DNA of 8,850 nt from CAIKKG01 sp037444725 (lineage in GTDB: Bacteria; Patescibacteriota; Minisyncoccia; UBA6257; GWB1-50-10): the NCBI GenBank assembly GCA_037444725.1, contig JBBILW010000025.1, positions 1 through 8,850 on the forward strand, in the 5' to 3' direction. Within the stretch, counting starts at the first letter, position 1; the number at the start of each line of letters is the position of its first letter. Below the pieces are notes generated by a model that was given only the letters and a program-made list of their open reading frames with translations, did not search any database and was not told where the DNA came from. Below are positions 1-6,116 of the stretch, piece by piece. A program made the position numbers and the translations under genes.

Positions 1-1952
1 CCTCTCCATGAGATAGCGCGCGTTCCCGCTGCCGAGCGGACCGCGCAATCGAACACCGGAAGATGCGCGTCTTTCAAATGAGGCGCTCCCTCAATCGTGT
101 TGTGCTCGGTAATGTACGAAGTTATTTCCGCGCGCTCGTTGTCGGAATATCCCAAGTGCTCAAGTGCGGGCGGAACGCTTGCGTTTGCAATCTTCATCCA
201 TCCGCCGCCCACAAGCTGCTTCATCTTCACGAGTGAAAAGTCGGGCTCAATGCCGGTCGTGTCGCAGTCCATGATGAACGAAATCGTTCCCGTAGGAGCA
301 ATAACCGTCGCCTGCGAATTACGGAATCCGTACTTCTCGCCATGCTTGAAAGCCTCTTCCCAGACGCTCCTCATCTCATCCGCAAGCTCCTTATCGTTCA
401 AATAGAACATATTGATGCTATGCGAAGCCGCGCCGTGCATGCGGATGACATTGAGCATCGGCTCTCTATTGATGGCGTACCCCTCAAATGGGCCTACGCG
501 CCGCGCTATTACTGAGGAAAAACGGTATGCTTCGCCTGTCATAAGCGATGCGATAGCCCCCGCCAACGCCCTGCCCTCCTCGGAATCGTACGGATAGCCC
601 TTCGTCATAATAAGTGCGCCGAGGTTTGCGAAGCCAAGACCCAGCTGGCGGAACTTGTGTGAATTTTCGCCGATTCTCTCCGTCGGATAGCTTGAGCCGT
701 CCACGATAATATCCTGCGCAAGAATAAACACATCCACTACGTGCTTGAACTCCTTCACCATGAACGTGCCATCCTCGCGCACGAACTTCATGAGGTTAAT
801 GGAAGCAAGGTTGCACGCCGAGTTGTCGATGCTCATATATTCCGAGCACGGATTCGAACCATTGATGCGTCCGGAATTCGGAATCGTGTGCCAGCGGTTG
901 ATGATGGTGTCGTACTGCACGCCGGGATCGCCGCACTGCCATGCCGCTTCCGCGATGTTGTCCAACAATTCGCGCGCGCGATATTTTTTCGCGGGCAATC
1001 CGGTCGTTACGTATTTCGTCTCCCACTCTTTGTCTTCTTCCACAGCGCGCATAAATTCATCGGAAATGCGCACGGTGTTGTTCGCGTTCTGATACTGGAT
1101 TGAATTCCATGCTTCGTTGTTCAAGTCAAGCATGTTATAACCCGCCGCCATAAGCGCGCGCACTTTCTTTTCTTCTTCCACCTTTGCGTTTACGAAATCA
1201 ACAATATCAGGGTGATCGATATTCAAGATGACCATCTTCGCCGCGCGGCGCGTCGTACCGCCGGACTTTATCATGCCCGCAACTGAATCGGCTCCACGCA
1301 TGAATGACACGGGACCCGATGCGCGTCCGCCCTTGGAAAGCGATTCCATTTTCGAGCGGAGCGTGGAAAGATTTACGCCCGCGCCGGAACCTCCCTTGAA
1401 AATCATTCCTTCGGTTTTTATCCAATCCAAAATGGAAGTCATTTTGTCTTCCACGGAAAGAATAAAGCATGCGGAGCACTGCGGCTTCTCGGACATGCCG
1501 AGATTGAACCACACCGGACTGTTGAATGAGCCCTTTTGATTCACAAGAATGTGCGCAAGTTCGGCTTCGAATATCGTGCCCTGTTCTTCCGTATTAAAAT
1601 AGCCAAATTTTTCTCCCCACGAACGAAGCGTGGTCGTCACGCGCGAGATCATCTGCTTCACGCTCTCTTCGCGCTCGGGCGTGCCGAGTTTTCCGCGGAA
1701 ATATTTTGAAGCAGCAATGTTTACCGCGTTCGAAGACCAGAAATCGGGGAACTCACAGTTCGTTTGCTCGAATACTTTCTTGTCGCCGCTGCCTACAACC
1801 GCGTCGCGGCGCACCCAATTTATCTCATCAAACGGGTGAACCCCCTCGCGCGTGTACATGCGACGGAGCGGAATCTCGCTCTTCGTCTTTCCCCTGCCGC
1901 GCGTTGCAGCACCTGTTTTAGATGTGTCGGGAGATAATTTTTTGCTGGTCAT
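1..1952 (-). CDS. nrdJ: Adenosylcobalamin-dependent (class II) ribonucleotide reductase, 3' end cut off by window edge
   Basis: Reduces ribonucleotides to deoxyribonucleotides for DNA synthesis, using a thiyl radical generated from coenzyme B12. I translated 650 codons without a stop. The frame stays open at base 1, so the C-terminal part, including the swivelling cysteine pair, is missing. Visible landmarks: QCSACF, with C162 as the likely first redox cysteine; the loop N367-P-C369-S-E371 carrying the radical cysteine and its Asn/Glu partners; C380, eleven residues further on, as the second redox cysteine; the segment KSGGTTRRAAKM; and A552-PTGTI followed by MDCDTTGIEPDF, typical of the large NrdJ branch. 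The start at 1952 precedes a 30-residue Lys/Arg-rich tail before the conserved YTREGVHPFDEI segment. An alternative start is Met32. AGGGAG sits only about 1 nt from the ATG, too close for a normal ribosome site. The gene is monocistronic from its own promoter, after the ftsZ terminator. The family call is secure. Confidence 0.95.
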   Translation of the reverse strand, partial: MTSKKLSPDTSKTGAATRGRGKTKSEIPLRRMYTREGVHPFDEINWVRRDAVVGSGDKKVFEQTNCEFPDFWSSNAVNIAASKYFRGKLGTPEREESVKQMISRVTTTLRSWGEKFGYFNTEEQGTIFEAELAHILVNQKGSFNSPVWFNLGMSEKPQCSACFILSVEDKMTSILDWIKTEGMIFKGGSGAGVNLSTLRSKMESLSKGGRASGPVSFMRGADSVAGMIKSGGTTRRAAKMVILNIDHPDIVDFVNAKVEEEKKVRALMAAGYNMLDLNNEAWNSIQYQNANNTVRISDEFMRAVEEDKEWETKYVTTGLPAKKYRARELLDNIAEAAWQCGDPGVQYDTIINRWHTIPNSGRINGSNPCSEYMSIDNSACNLASINLMKFVREDGTFMVKEFKHVVDVFILAQDIIVDGSSYPTERIGENSHKFRQLGLGFANLGALIMTKGYPYDSEEGRALAGAIASLMTGEAYRFSSVIARRVGPFEGYAINREPMLNVIRMHGAASHSINMFYLNDKELADEMRSVWEEAFKHGEKYGFRNSQATVIAPTGTISFIMDCDTTGIEPDFSLVKMKQLVGGGWMKIANASVPPALEHLGYSDNERAEITSYITEHNTIEGAPHLKDAHLPVFDCAVRSAAGTRAISWR

Positions 1953-1959
1953 ACTCCCT

Positions 1960-1968
1960 ACTATATCA
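1960..1968 (-). promoter_or_regulatory. Extended -10 promoter of nrdJ, probably giving a leaderless mRNA
   Basis: The minus strand reads TGATATAGT, an extended -10 (TG-n-TATAGT), ending 7 nt before the nrdJ ATG. Transcription would start at or within about one base of the start codon. No good -35 is seen 16-18 bp upstream, as is common for extended -10 promoters. It lies about 45 bp downstream of the ftsZ terminator, as expected for an independent unit. This is inference from motif and spacing only. Confidence 0.5.
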
Positions 1969-2012
1969 GAATTTTTTTGGCCGCGAAGGGTGGATAAAGG
2001 GCACACAACGTT

Positions 2013-2043
2013 AAAAAAACGCCCCCGTGTCAAAACGGAGGCG
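2013..2043 (-). terminator. Rho-independent terminator after ftsZ
   Basis: On the minus strand CGCCTCCG pairs with CGGGGGCG (8 bp with one T-G wobble) around the 8-nt loop TTTTGACA, followed directly by seven T. It begins about 11 nt after the ftsZ TAG stop. It closes the yqeY-ybeY-ftsA-ftsZ unit and separates it from nrdJ. Confidence 0.9.
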
Positions 2044-2053
2044 GCCACAGATT

Positions 2054-3286
2054 CTATTTTTTCTTTTTCCTCAAAAATGCAGGAATCTCCCAGGTTTCAC
2101 TGTCCTCCTCGGAGGAGCTTTTTAGCGGTTTTTCCTTTTCCTGGGATGAGCCGGCATGCTTTTCCTTCGTTTCGGGTGCGGTATGGGCTTTGGGGGCATT
2201 CGGGATCTCCTCGGTCATAAAAAGCGTAGGGGTCGCGAGCCGGGTCGAGAACACTCCGTTGAAACCCGTTGCAATAACGGTAACTTTGAGGCTTTTATCC
2301 TTAAGGCTCCGGTCGTGATACGCCCCAAAGATAACCCGAGCGTTCGTATCGAGGTTTGAAGCGACGGCTTTCGCAACATCGTTGAGTTCCGACATCTTGA
2401 TATCACGTCCGCCCGCAATACTGAAGAGCACGCTGCGCGCGCCATCGATTGAAATCTCAAGCAACGGCGAGTGGATTGCGGCATTGACCGCTTTCATGCT
2501 CCTGTCCTGGCCTGCGGCGATGCCGATGCCGATAAGCGTCTGCCCTGCATCGCGCAATACCGCCTTCACATCCGCAAAATCAACGTTGATAAGCCCAGGA
2601 GTATTGATGATTTCCGCAAGCGACATCACGCCGTTGCGTAACACATCATCGATATGGCCGAATGCGCGCAACACCGAAGTCTCTTTGTCGATGAGTCCGA
2701 AAATGCGGTCGTTCGGAATCACCACAAGCGCATCTACTTTTTCTTTAAATTTACCGAGCGCCTCAGTTGCAATCGTCGCGCGCTGTGCGCCCTCGAACAT
2801 GAACGGCTTCGTGACGATGCCGATTGTAAGAATTCCTTTTTCTTTTGCGATTTCTGCCACCACAGGACCCGCGCCGCTGCCGGTGCCGCCGCCAAGACCC
2901 GCAGTCACGAACACAATGTCCGCGCCCTCAAGCATCTCGCCGATTTCCGAACGGTTTTCTTCCGCGGCCTGTTTGCCGACTTCCGGATTCATTCCCGCAC
3001 CCAAACCTTTTGTAAGCGCGCGTCCGATATAAATTTTTCTATGCGCGTTCGCGTAATCCAAATCCTGCGCGTCGGTATTGACCGCAACGTATTCCACGCC
3101 GCGGATGCGATTCGTTTCCATCATGCGCGACACCGCATTCCCTCCTCCGCCGCCCACGCCAATCACTTTAATTCTCGTAAATGTAGCGGAAGGTTTTTTC
3201 TTCGAGCTCGCAACGCTCGGCGCTTTCGGCGCCGCGGGAGCCGATACTTTTGCTTTTTTCTTTGGTGCGGCTTTTTTCTTCGTCAT
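2054..3286 (-). CDS. ftsZ: Cell division protein FtsZ (tubulin-like GTPase)
   Basis: Polymerises on GTP into the Z ring at mid-cell and recruits the division machinery. The protein has 410 residues. The GTPase core is about residues 37-350, with the GVGGGGGNA loop at 43-51, N70-T-D72, the tubulin signature GGGTGSG at 132-138, and the T7 synergy loop NVDFADV at 234-240, whose D236 and D239 complete the neighbouring subunit's active site. A charged linker (351-396) leads to the conserved tail TWEIPAFLR (398-406), the site that binds FtsA and other partners, ending in four lysines. A Lys/Ala/Pro-rich extension of about 35 residues precedes the core. No other ATG, GTG or TTG lies between Met1 and the core, so the extension is real if the gene is read correctly. 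It starts 5 nt after the ftsA stop with no Shine-Dalgarno sequence, so translational coupling is likely. The stop is TAG. Confidence 0.98.
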   Translation of the reverse strand: MTKKKAAPKKKAKVSAPAAPKAPSVASSKKKPSATFTRIKVIGVGGGGGNAVSRMMETNRIRGVEYVAVNTDAQDLDYANAHRKIYIGRALTKGLGAGMNPEVGKQAAEENRSEIGEMLEGADIVFVTAGLGGGTGSGAGPVVAEIAKEKGILTIGIVTKPFMFEGAQRATIATEALGKFKEKVDALVVIPNDRIFGLIDKETSVLRAFGHIDDVLRNGVMSLAEIINTPGLINVDFADVKAVLRDAGQTLIGIGIAAGQDRSMKAVNAAIHSPLLEISIDGARSVLFSIAGGRDIKMSELNDVAKAVASNLDTNARVIFGAYHDRSLKDKSLKVTVIATGFNGVFSTRLATPTLFMTEEIPNAPKAHTAPETKEKHAGSSQEKEKPLKSSSEEDSETWEIPAFLRKKKK

Positions 3287-3291
3287 AAAAA

Positions 3292-4512
3292 TTAGGGAAT
3301 GAGATTCTTAAATATGTGCTGCATCTTGTCTCCGAATGTTCCGGACGCGCGCTTTCCTGATGACTCGCTCCAGAGCAATAATCCGATGGCGACCGCGAAC
3401 TCCGGGTCGTCGAGCAGCTCATGATGCGCGGGATTCGTAATCTCAAGCCGCGAGAGATCCGGGAAACCGACTTGCGTCGGATATTTTAAGGTCTGCTTCA
3501 CAAGCTCCGCCATGCCGGGCATCTTCACGCCGCCTCCTGTAATCATCACTCCTCCCGGAAACTGCGTATTGCGGCCTAGCGCCTTCAATTCATTATTTAC
3601 GAGTTCAAGTATTTCTTCAAGACGAGCCTCGATTATCTCGCACATCATTTTTTTCGAGATTTCTCCTGTATTTTTCGGGTCCACCTCGGAGAGCTTAATC
3701 GTATCCTTGCGGCTTATTTCCTTTGAAATGGCGTAGCCGTATGAAACCTTAAGGCGTTCCGCAACTTCAAAGGGAACAGTGAATCCCGCAATAATATCAT
3801 TCGTAATGTGCGCGGCACCGACAGGAATACATTTCGTATAAAGCGGCTTGCCTTCGTCGTATACCACAAAGGTCGTAGTACCAAATCCGAAATCAATAAG
3901 AAGCGCGCCAAGTTCTTTGCGATGCTTTGAAAGCACTGCGCGCTCTGCCGCCAAAGGATTAAAAATAACACCGGAGACGTTAAGGCCTACGCGCTCCAAC
4001 GTTTTCATGAGAATATTAAAATGCGGCGCGAACGCTTCCACGATGAGCGTGTTCACTTCCAAACGATTGCCTGTCATGCCGAGCGGGTCCGCTATATCGC
4101 CGACGCCGTCAACCAAAAATTCGCGCACCGTATTGTGGAGCACCATGCGATTCTGGAGCACCTTGCCCGCTTTTGCGGCGAGCGTCGCGCGGTCGATATC
4201 GTCCTGCTGGATTTCCTGGTCTGCGCGTGCGACCGCCACCATTCCCTGCGAACTGCGTGCCCACACATGTTCGCTGTTCATATTCACAAACACGTTTTCC
4301 GTGGCGCGTTTTGAAATGCGCTGCAAATCAATTACTACTTCGCGCAATGTCGCGGTTGCATCTTCAACGTCCGTAAGAACGCCGCGTTTAAATCCGGCAG
4401 AGGGGCGCTTGAATGCGGTGACGATGGAAAGTGTGCCATCTTTTTTCGGCGCGGCAACAACACCTTTAATCTGCGATGAACCGATATCCAAGCTGGTGAC
4501 GAGTGATGCCAT
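3292..4512 (-). CDS. ftsA: Cell division protein FtsA (actin-like membrane tether for FtsZ)
   Basis: Actin-family ATPase that anchors FtsZ filaments to the inner face of the membrane and helps recruit later division proteins. The protein has 406 residues, close to the usual length. Visible motifs: phosphate-1 loop LDIGSS (8-13) at the N terminus; the FtsA-specific 1C subdomain at roughly 85-165; phosphate-2 loop DFGFGTTT (207-214); and the adenosine motif GGVMITGGGVKMPG (320-333). The C-terminal FGDKMQHIFKNLIP (393-406) can form the amphipathic membrane-targeting helix. The phosphate-2 loop ends in Thr where many FtsA proteins have Asp, a modest deviation. It starts 28 nt after the ybeY stop with no recognisable Shine-Dalgarno sequence, and is followed after 5 nt by ftsZ, the classical order. 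ftsQ and the mur genes are not adjacent. Confidence 0.96.
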   Translation of the reverse strand: MASLVTSLDIGSSQIKGVVAAPKKDGTLSIVTAFKRPSAGFKRGVLTDVEDATATLREVVIDLQRISKRATENVFVNMNSEHVWARSSQGMVAVARADQEIQQDDIDRATLAAKAGKVLQNRMVLHNTVREFLVDGVGDIADPLGMTGNRLEVNTLIVEAFAPHFNILMKTLERVGLNVSGVIFNPLAAERAVLSKHRKELGALLIDFGFGTTTFVVYDEGKPLYTKCIPVGAAHITNDIIAGFTVPFEVAERLKVSYGYAISKEISRKDTIKLSEVDPKNTGEISKKMMCEIIEARLEEILELVNNELKALGRNTQFPGGVMITGGGVKMPGMAELVKQTLKYPTQVGFPDLSRLEITNPAHHELLDDPEFAVAIGLLLWSESSGKRASGTFGDKMQHIFKNLIP

Positions 4513-4540
4513 AAGTTACGTGAAGAATGACGGCGCGTGT

Positions 4541-4972
4541 TTACGAACGCTTCGCGAGCTTTGCGAGCAAGCTGTCTTCCGCCTTTTCCATCGTAATTCT
4601 ATCACGATTTTTTTTGTGCGTATATTGGAATAAGTGGAGAAGTCCGTGAATCGCGAGAAACTTCGCGTCCTCTCCCCTCGCCCGTATAACCTGCGGCGCG
4701 AGATAGATCTCCCCTATATATTTTTTGCCCTTCACGTCGGCTCGAGGAAACCCGTCCGCCTCGAAACTCAGCACATTCGTAGGCTCATCCTTGCCTCTCG
4801 TCGCCTTATTGATGGAACGCATCGCCGCATTGCTCAATATATGGAGCTCAACCGCAACATCATCCTCGTGGAGGATGTGGAGCGAATCAACGAGCGTTTT
4901 TTTGACTTGACGCGCCAAGGACACAAACGCCTTAGGCGTTTCTGCGAGAATAATCTCTGCTTTCCCCGCCAT
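4541..4972 (-). CDS. ybeY: Endoribonuclease YbeY (16S rRNA maturation / ribosome quality control)
   Basis: Zinc-dependent single-strand endoribonuclease involved in 16S rRNA 3'-end maturation and removal of defective ribosomes. With the ATG at 4972 the protein has 143 residues, normal for the family. Conserved features: R59 and TNVLSF (65-70, family consensus TDVLSF), GEIYL (87-91), and the metal site H109-GLLH113-LFQYT-H119, whose three histidines are all present. The usual GYDH is QYTH here, so the Asp before the last zinc ligand is Thr. An in-frame start 15 codons upstream would overlap yqeY and adds a poorly matching stretch. The start at 4972, one base after the yqeY stop (TAAGATG), is preferred and implies coupling. 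No close Shine-Dalgarno sequence is seen. Position before ftsA suggests joint expression of ribosome maturation and division genes. Confidence 0.9.
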   Translation of the reverse strand: MAGKAEIILAETPKAFVSLARQVKKTLVDSLHILHEDDVAVELHILSNAAMRSINKATRGKDEPTNVLSFEADGFPRADVKGKKYIGEIYLAPQVIRARGEDAKFLAIHGLLHLFQYTHKKNRDRITMEKAEDSLLAKLAKRS

Positions 4973-4973
4973 C

Positions 4974-5432
4974 TTAACCGAGCTTTGCCTTAAGGACCTT
5001 TTGCACAAGCGCGGCATCCGCCTTTCCTTTCATGCGTTTCATTGCCAAGCCGGTCGTTTTACCGAAATCCTTGGGGTCCACCGGGCCGACCTCCTTCAAA
5101 AGGGCATCGATCTCTTTTGCAATTTCCGCCTCGCTCATCTGCGCGGGCAAGTATACCTCGAGCACCTTTAACTCCTTCTCTTCCTGTGCGGCAAGGTCAG
5201 CACGGCCGCCCTGCGTGTAGAGCGTCGTCGCTTCTTTGCGCTTTTTCGTTTCGCGGCGGATGATATCGAGCACCTCGTCGTCCGTGAGCGGTGCGGCATC
5301 CCCCTTTCCTTTCTTTTCAATGGCGCGGTTCTGGAGCGCTGACTGCAATAAACGAAGCGTGTCCGACACGTCCGTATTCTTCGCCTTATATGCGGTGATG
5401 AAATCCGCTTTTATCTTTGCTTCGAGTGTCAT
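4974..5432 (-). CDS. yqeY: GatB/YqeY-domain protein
   Basis: Small protein related to the tail domain of the GatB subunit of the tRNA-dependent amidotransferase. Its exact role is not firmly established; tRNA-related work is inferred from the GatB likeness. The protein is 152 residues from the ATG at 5432. Family features: an N-terminal helical half with TLRLLQSAL (25-33), the ETKKRKEA segment (61-68), EEKELKVLEVYLPAQMSEAEI (84-104), and the C-terminal DFGKTTGLAMKRMKGKADAA (122-141). A TTG five codons upstream (5447) is in frame, but it lies inside the terminator/promoter region and is rejected as the start. A -10-like TATACT ends 6 nt before the ATG, so the mRNA may be leaderless. It is the first gene of the yqeY-ybeY-ftsA-ftsZ unit. 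The stop is TAA. Confidence 0.92.
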   Translation of the reverse strand: MTLEAKIKADFITAYKAKNTDVSDTLRLLQSALQNRAIEKKGKGDAAPLTDDEVLDIIRRETKKRKEATTLYTQGGRADLAAQEEKELKVLEVYLPAQMSEAEIAKEIDALLKEVGPVDPKDFGKTTGLAMKRMKGKADAALVQKVLKAKLG

Positions 5433-5438
5433 GGTATT

Positions 5439-5466
5439 AGTATACAAAAACCCGCGATTCTGTCGC
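5439..5466 (-). promoter_or_regulatory. Candidate promoter of the yqeY-ybeY-ftsA-ftsZ operon, overlapping the rpsU terminator
   Basis: On the minus strand GCGACA (5461-5466, 4 of 6 matches to TTGACA), a 16-bp spacer and TATACT (5439-5444) form a plausible sigma-70-type promoter. The -10 ends 6 nt before the yqeY ATG. The -35 lies inside the terminator hairpin and the spacer contains its T tract, so both signals share the same DNA. This is inferred from motifs. Confidence 0.5.
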
Positions 5467-5469
5467 GGG
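5446..5469 (-). terminator. Rho-independent terminator after rpsU
   Basis: The minus strand has CCCGCGA, loop CAGAA, then TCGCGGG: a perfect 7-bp GC-rich stem followed by five T. It starts 13 nt past the rpsU TAG stop and closes the lepB-hisS-HIT-rpsU unit. Confidence 0.9.
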
Positions 5470-5482
5470 CTTTGGAACGGTT

Positions 5483-5698
5483 CTACTTGGATCCGCGCTT
5501 CTTGGTCTTCTGATACTCCTCCTGCCGCGTGATGCGGTAGAGCGCTGCTGCGCGGCGCTTCGTGCGGTTCGGCGTCCTGCCGGTAAACTGGCGCCTGCGC
5601 GCTTCCTTTACTACACCGCTGTGCTGCACGCGCTTGCTGAAGCGGTACAACATCGAACTTGAGGTTTCACCCTCTCTTTTGCGTACTTCGATAGCCAT
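5483..5698 (-). CDS. rpsU: 30S ribosomal protein bS21
   Basis: Small basic protein of the 30S platform, located near the 3' end of 16S rRNA and the anti-Shine-Dalgarno strand; it influences initiation. The protein has 71 residues, the usual length. Recognisable features are the start MAIEVRKREGE, the segment MLYRFSKRVQHSGVVKEARRR (residues 16-36), and a very basic C-terminal half with PNRTKRRAAALYR. It starts 6 nt after the HIT-gene stop and is the last gene of its operon, followed by a clean terminator. It is the only gene in the window with a convincing Shine-Dalgarno sequence (AAAGGA, 10 nt before the ATG). That is notable because bS21 itself acts at the anti-Shine-Dalgarno site. The stop is TAG. 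Confidence 0.95.
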   Translation of the reverse strand: MAIEVRKREGETSSSMLYRFSKRVQHSGVVKEARRRQFTGRTPNRTKRRAAALYRITRQEEYQKTKKRGSK

Positions 5699-5704
5699 AT
5701 TTGG

Positions 5705-6115
5705 TTATTCCTTTATAATCTTTTTTCTTATATCCGTCAATGATTCCGTGGGTGGGTTCGTAACAACGCTATGGATGGACTTTCCGCCATCCGTCTTCCA
5801 CCGAGGGATAACATGGATATGGAGGTGGTCGACTGCCTGCCCCGCCCACTTGCCGTGATTGATGCCTATCGTAAATCCGTCGGGGTGATATGCGTTGTTT
5901 AAGAGTTCCGTCACCCGCTTTACCGCCAAAAAGAGCGGACCAACCTGGGCGTCAGGCAAATCGAGTATGTTCTCGGCATGACTTTTAGGCAATATCATCG
6001 TGTGCCCGGGAGCGATGGGGTGAATGTCGAGTACCGCAGTCGCGACATCGTCCTCATAGACTACTTCCGCCGAAAAAACCTTATTCGCGATTTTACAGAA
6101 CACACAATCCGCCAT
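5705..6115 (-). CDS. HIT/HINT-family nucleotide hydrolase
   Basis: Histidine-triad protein. Family members hydrolyse nucleoside phosphoramidates and related nucleotide conjugates, including aminoacyl-adenylates, in the cytosol; the specific substrate here is unknown. The protein has 136 residues. The start MADCVFCKIA has the C4-xx-C7 pair which, with H46 and H97, fits the structural zinc site of many bacterial HINT proteins. The segment HPIAPGHTMILPKSHAENI (32-50) is the classic HINT core. The catalytic triad HLHIH is at 97-101, followed by VIPRW. The gene starts one base after the hisS stop (TAATATG), so it is probably coupled to hisS, and its end overlaps the rpsU ribosome site. Location next to hisS fits a possible role in clearing aminoacyl-AMP, but that is only inference. 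The stop is TAA. Confidence 0.93.
   Translation of the reverse strand: MADCVFCKIANKVFSAEVVYEDDVATAVLDIHPIAPGHTMILPKSHAENILDLPDAQVGPLFLAVKRVTELLNNAYHPDGFTIGINHGKWAGQAVDHLHIHVIPRWKTDGGKSIHSVVTNPPTESLTDIRKKIIKE
5709..5714 (-). promoter_or_regulatory. Shine-Dalgarno sequence of rpsU
   Basis: The minus strand reads AAAGGA, complementary to UCCUUU at the usual bacterial 16S rRNA 3' end, with 10 nt to the rpsU ATG. It lies inside the last codons of the upstream HIT gene. No other gene start in the window has a comparable site. Confidence 0.7.
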
Positions 6116-6116
6116 A

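Noticed and set aside
1953..2012. Cobalamin riboswitch or paired NrdR boxes upstream of nrdJ
   Set aside because: The gap is far too short for a cobalamin riboswitch. Only one partial NrdR-like core (CTATAT) is seen, and it overlaps the -10, with no second box.
2382..4633. Several long plus-strand open frames opposite ftsZ, ftsA and ybeY
   Set aside because: All are antisense shadows: low-complexity Ser/Pro/Arg-rich products, no motifs, and the minus-strand genes are unmistakable.
5433..5447. TTG start for yqeY at 5447
   Set aside because: It would place the start inside the T tract and -10 region. The ATG at 5432 matches the usual family N terminus.
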